Source of the DNA: Chloroflexi bacterium UBA6019
Lineage (GTDB): Bacteria; Chloroflexota; Dormibacteria; Dormibacterales; Dormibacteraceae
Direction of reading: 5' to 3'
Assembly (NCBI GenBank): GCA_002427995.1
Contig: DIZV01000014.1
Location: 1-8,314, forward strand
Length of the DNA stretch: 8,314 nt
Shown: piece after piece, positions 6,535 through 8,314 of the stretch
Layout of the letters: every line of letters starts with the position of its first letter
How positions within the stretch are numbered: the stretch's first letter is position 1
Notes under the pieces: model-generated
Database searches by the model: none
What the model was told of the DNA's origin: nothing
What the model saw: only the letters and a program-made list of their open reading frames with translations
Program-made: the position numbers and the translations under genes

Positions 6535-7814
6535 GGCCGCAGCAGCTCGTGGACGACGTCCTCCAGGGCAACCCCGTGGGAGGCCTTGACGAGCACGACG
6601 TCGCCCTCTCCGGCCCGGGAGCGGACCCAACGCACCCCCGCCGCCCGGTCCGGCACCAGCCCGCCCGCCGCCGCCTCGGCCAGCAGCCGGCCGTTGCCGA
6701 CGTCGACGACGCAGACCTCGTCGAAGACCTCGCGGGCCCGGGCGCCGACCCGCTGGTGCGCGTCCTCGGCCAGTGGCCCGAGCTCTCGCATCTCTCCCAG
6801 CACGGCCAGCAGGCGGCCGGAGCGGGGCCGCTCGCTGACCGCGTCGAAGGCCGCCAGCATCGACTCCGGGCTGGCGTTGTAGGCGTCATCGACGATCGCG
6901 AAGCCGGCCGGCGCGTCGAGGGACTGGAGCCGCCGGTCGACCACGAGATCCGCCAGGATCCGGGCGCCGACCTCGAGCGGGACGCCGAGATGATCGGCCG
7001 CGACGAGGGCGGCAAGCGCATTGCGCGCCTGATGGCGGCCGGGCAGGCGGAGCTTCACCGGCACCCCGCGGACGGTGAACGCGCCCAGCCCGTAGCCGGA
7101 ACCGTGGTAGTCCCCGCCCTCCAGCCCGAAGGTGAGGACCGGCGCCCGGCTCAGCTCCCGGAGCAGCCCACTGTAGGGGTCGTCATGGTTCAGGATCGCC
7201 AGCCCATCGGGCGGCAGCGCCTCCACCAGCTCGCCCTTCGCTTTCGCGATGCCCTCCTGGGACTCGAAGAACTCGATGTGGACGCTGCCGATCCCGGTGA
7301 CAATTCCGATCCGGGGCGATGCCAGCGCGGCGAGGCGGGCGATCTCGCCCGGACCCTGCATCCCCATCTCGAGAACGAGCATCGTGTGAATACCCGGGTC
7401 GAGGCGAAGGATCGTCAGCGGGACGCCGGTCTCCGTGTTGAGGTTGCCCTCGGTCTTGAGGACCCGGTAGCGCGTCGCGAGGATCGCCGCCAGCATCTCC
7501 TTGGTCGAGGTCTTGCCGTTCGAGCCGGTGATCCCGACCACGATCGGCGCGGCATCCTCGAGCCGCCGCCGGGCAAGGTCGTAAAGCGCGGCCCAGGCGT
7601 CGGGGACCACGATCACCTCGGCCCCGCCGGCCTCCACCGGGCGCTCGACGACGACCCCGGCCGCGCCCCGGGTGACGGCATCGGGCACGAATCGGTGGCC
7701 GTCGTCCGCCGCCCCGCGGAGCGCGAAGAAGAGGCCGCCCGGCGCCACCTCGCGACTGTCGGTGTGGACGGACGTGAAGGAGGCCTTCGCTCCGGGAAGG
7801 GTGATCGCCGGCAT
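6531..7814 (-). CDS. murF: UDP-N-acetylmuramoyl-tripeptide--D-alanyl-D-alanine ligase MurF
   Basis: Cytoplasmic ATP-dependent ligase that adds the D-Ala-D-Ala dipeptide, completing the UDP-MurNAc-pentapeptide used by MraY. It has 427 residues. The N-terminal substrate domain has TDSREV (18-23) and GGLFFALRG (26-34). The central domain has the P-loop VGITGSNGKTSTKE (93-106), EGNLNTETGVPLT (122-134), EMGMQGPGEI (149-158), the Lys-containing AKAKGEL (190-196), NHDDP (209-213) and GRHQARNALAA (259-269). The C-terminal domain has VDDAYNASPESM (308-319), LGEMRELG (339-346) and VKASHG (409-414), where VKGSR is more usual. The DNPR motif of MurE is absent, which supports MurF over MurE. The ATG at 7814 gives a lead slightly shorter than usual and has no strong ribosome site. 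An in-frame TAG 15 bases upstream leaves only a CTG codon as an earlier alternative. It lies 32 bases after the PBP stop, where murE would be expected. Confidence 0.96.
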   Translation of the reverse strand: MPAITLPGAKASFTSVHTDSREVAPGGLFFALRGAADDGHRFVPDAVTRGAAGVVVERPVEAGGAEVIVVPDAWAALYDLARRRLEDAAPIVVGITGSNGKTSTKEMLAAILATRYRVLKTEGNLNTETGVPLTILRLDPGIHTMLVLEMGMQGPGEIARLAALASPRIGIVTGIGSVHIEFFESQEGIAKAKGELVEALPPDGLAILNHDDPYSGLLRELSRAPVLTFGLEGGDYHGSGYGLGAFTVRGVPVKLRLPGRHQARNALAALVAADHLGVPLEVGARILADLVVDRRLQSLDAPAGFAIVDDAYNASPESMLAAFDAVSERPRSGRLLAVLGEMRELGPLAEDAHQRVGARAREVFDEVCVVDVGNGRLLAEAAAGGLVPDRAAGVRWVRSRAGEGDVVLVKASHGVALEDVVHELLRP

Positions 7815-7846
7815 CTGGCTAAGGATCAGCTATCCGGGTCGTCGGC

Positions 7847-8314
7847 TCACGGGGTCGGAGCCAGGTGCCAGTCGAGGACGATGTCCTGGGCGACCTGCTT
7901 CCAGATCGGGGCGGCGACGATGTAGCCGTCGTTCAGGATCCAGGTCGCGTTGTGAGGCTTGCGGATCACGACCAGCATCACGAAGCGTGGGTTGCTCGCC
8001 GGCAGGTAGCCGACATAGCTCGACCAGACGTCCTGGGTGTACTGGCCGCTGACCGGGATCTGGGAGGTGCCGGTCTTCCCGGCCTCATCCTTCTCGAATC
8101 CGGGGATCCGGGCCATCGAACCGGATCCGTTCTGGACGACCGCCTTCATCATCTCGTTGACCTGCGCCGCGGTTCCGGGCGAGATGACCTGCCGGGCGGG
8201 CACCAGCGACGCCGCGGCCGGCCTCCCGCCGACGCGCTCGACGACGTGCGGCTGCACGTATTTGCCGCCGTTGGCGATCACGTTCGCCGCCGCGATCATC
8301 TGGACCATGTTCAC
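7847..8314 (-). CDS. ftsI: Class B penicillin-binding protein, C-terminal transpeptidase fragment (FtsI-like)
   Basis: Only the last 155 residues lie in the window; the gene continues beyond 8314. Such proteins cross-link peptidoglycan outside the membrane by D,D-transpeptidation and act at the septum with FtsW. Visible are VQMIAAANVIANGG (4-17 of the fragment), equivalent to the TPLQMAAAYAAIANGG type segment, and the third active-site motif KTG in AGKTGTSQIP (78-87, bases 8069-8077). After it come SSYVGYLPASNPRFVMLVV (98-116) and DGYIVAAPIWKQVAQ (129-143). The catalytic serine and SxN motifs lie outside. The protein ends soon after the transpeptidase fold, with no PASTA repeats. The position ahead of murF-mraY-murD-ftsW points to FtsI, though a SpoVD-like or other class B member cannot be excluded from this piece. 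No ribosome site or start can be judged. Confidence 0.85.
   Translation of the reverse strand: MNMVQMIAAANVIANGGKYVQPHVVERVGGRPAAASLVPARQVISPGTAAQVNEMMKAVVQNGSGSMARIPGFEKDEAGKTGTSQIPVSGQYTQDVWSSYVGYLPASNPRFVMLVVIRKPHNATWILNDGYIVAAPIWKQVAQDIVLDWHLAPTP

Noticed and set aside
7823..7835. Short inverted repeat GGAT...ATCC in the PBP-murF gap
   Set aside because: A four-base stem with no T run after it is too weak to call a terminator or regulatory hairpin.
6549..7925. Long plus-strand open frame (458 codons) opposite murF
   Set aside because: Covers a fully motif-supported murF on the minus strand and has no domain of its own; codon-bias shadow.

Overview
This window is a stretch of a bacterial dcw (division and cell wall) cluster, read entirely on the minus strand. 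In transcription order, from high to low coordinates, it holds: the C-terminal end of a class B penicillin-binding protein (ftsI-like), murF, mraY, murD, ftsW, murG, murC and murB. murB runs off the low-coordinate edge. The base composition is very GC-rich, codon third positions are mostly G/C, and several starts are GTG or TTG. The gene order and the compact Mur proteins suggest a high-GC bacterium of the Chloroflexota/Dormibacterota/Actinomycetota sort. That placement is a low-confidence guess, because no taxonomic marker is present.

Layout: 7847-8314 is the transpeptidase tail with its KTG motif. 6531-7814 is murF. 5598-6534 is mraY, whose first 23 codons lie in a different frame from the rest. 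4327-5601 is murD, 3053-4312 ftsW, 2095-3132 murG, 860-2098 murC and 1-876 murB, which is frameshifted near position 159. Genes overlap or abut everywhere: two TTGA overlaps, one GTGA overlap, a 17-base overlap, an 80-base overlap, and gaps of only 14 and 32 bases. This is one polycistronic unit with strong potential for translational coupling. I see no promoter, terminator, RNA gene, mobile element or CRISPR in it.

How the genes work together: MurB makes UDP-MurNAc. MurC, MurD and MurF are ATP-dependent ligases that add L-Ala, D-Glu and the D-Ala-D-Ala dipeptide to build the stem peptide. MraY moves phospho-MurNAc-pentapeptide to undecaprenyl phosphate (lipid I), and MurG adds GlcNAc (lipid II). 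FtsW polymerises lipid II at the septum, and the PBP cross-links it. MurE, which adds the third residue and normally sits between ftsI and murF, is absent from that place.

The content is core cell-wall metabolism, and I find no new defence or mobile system. The points worth a second look are: two single-base frame disruptions (murB, mraY); a suspicious 80-base ftsW/murG overlap that could be a third; the missing murE; a trimmed central-domain segment in both MurC and MurD; and non-canonical signature motifs in MurG and MraY.
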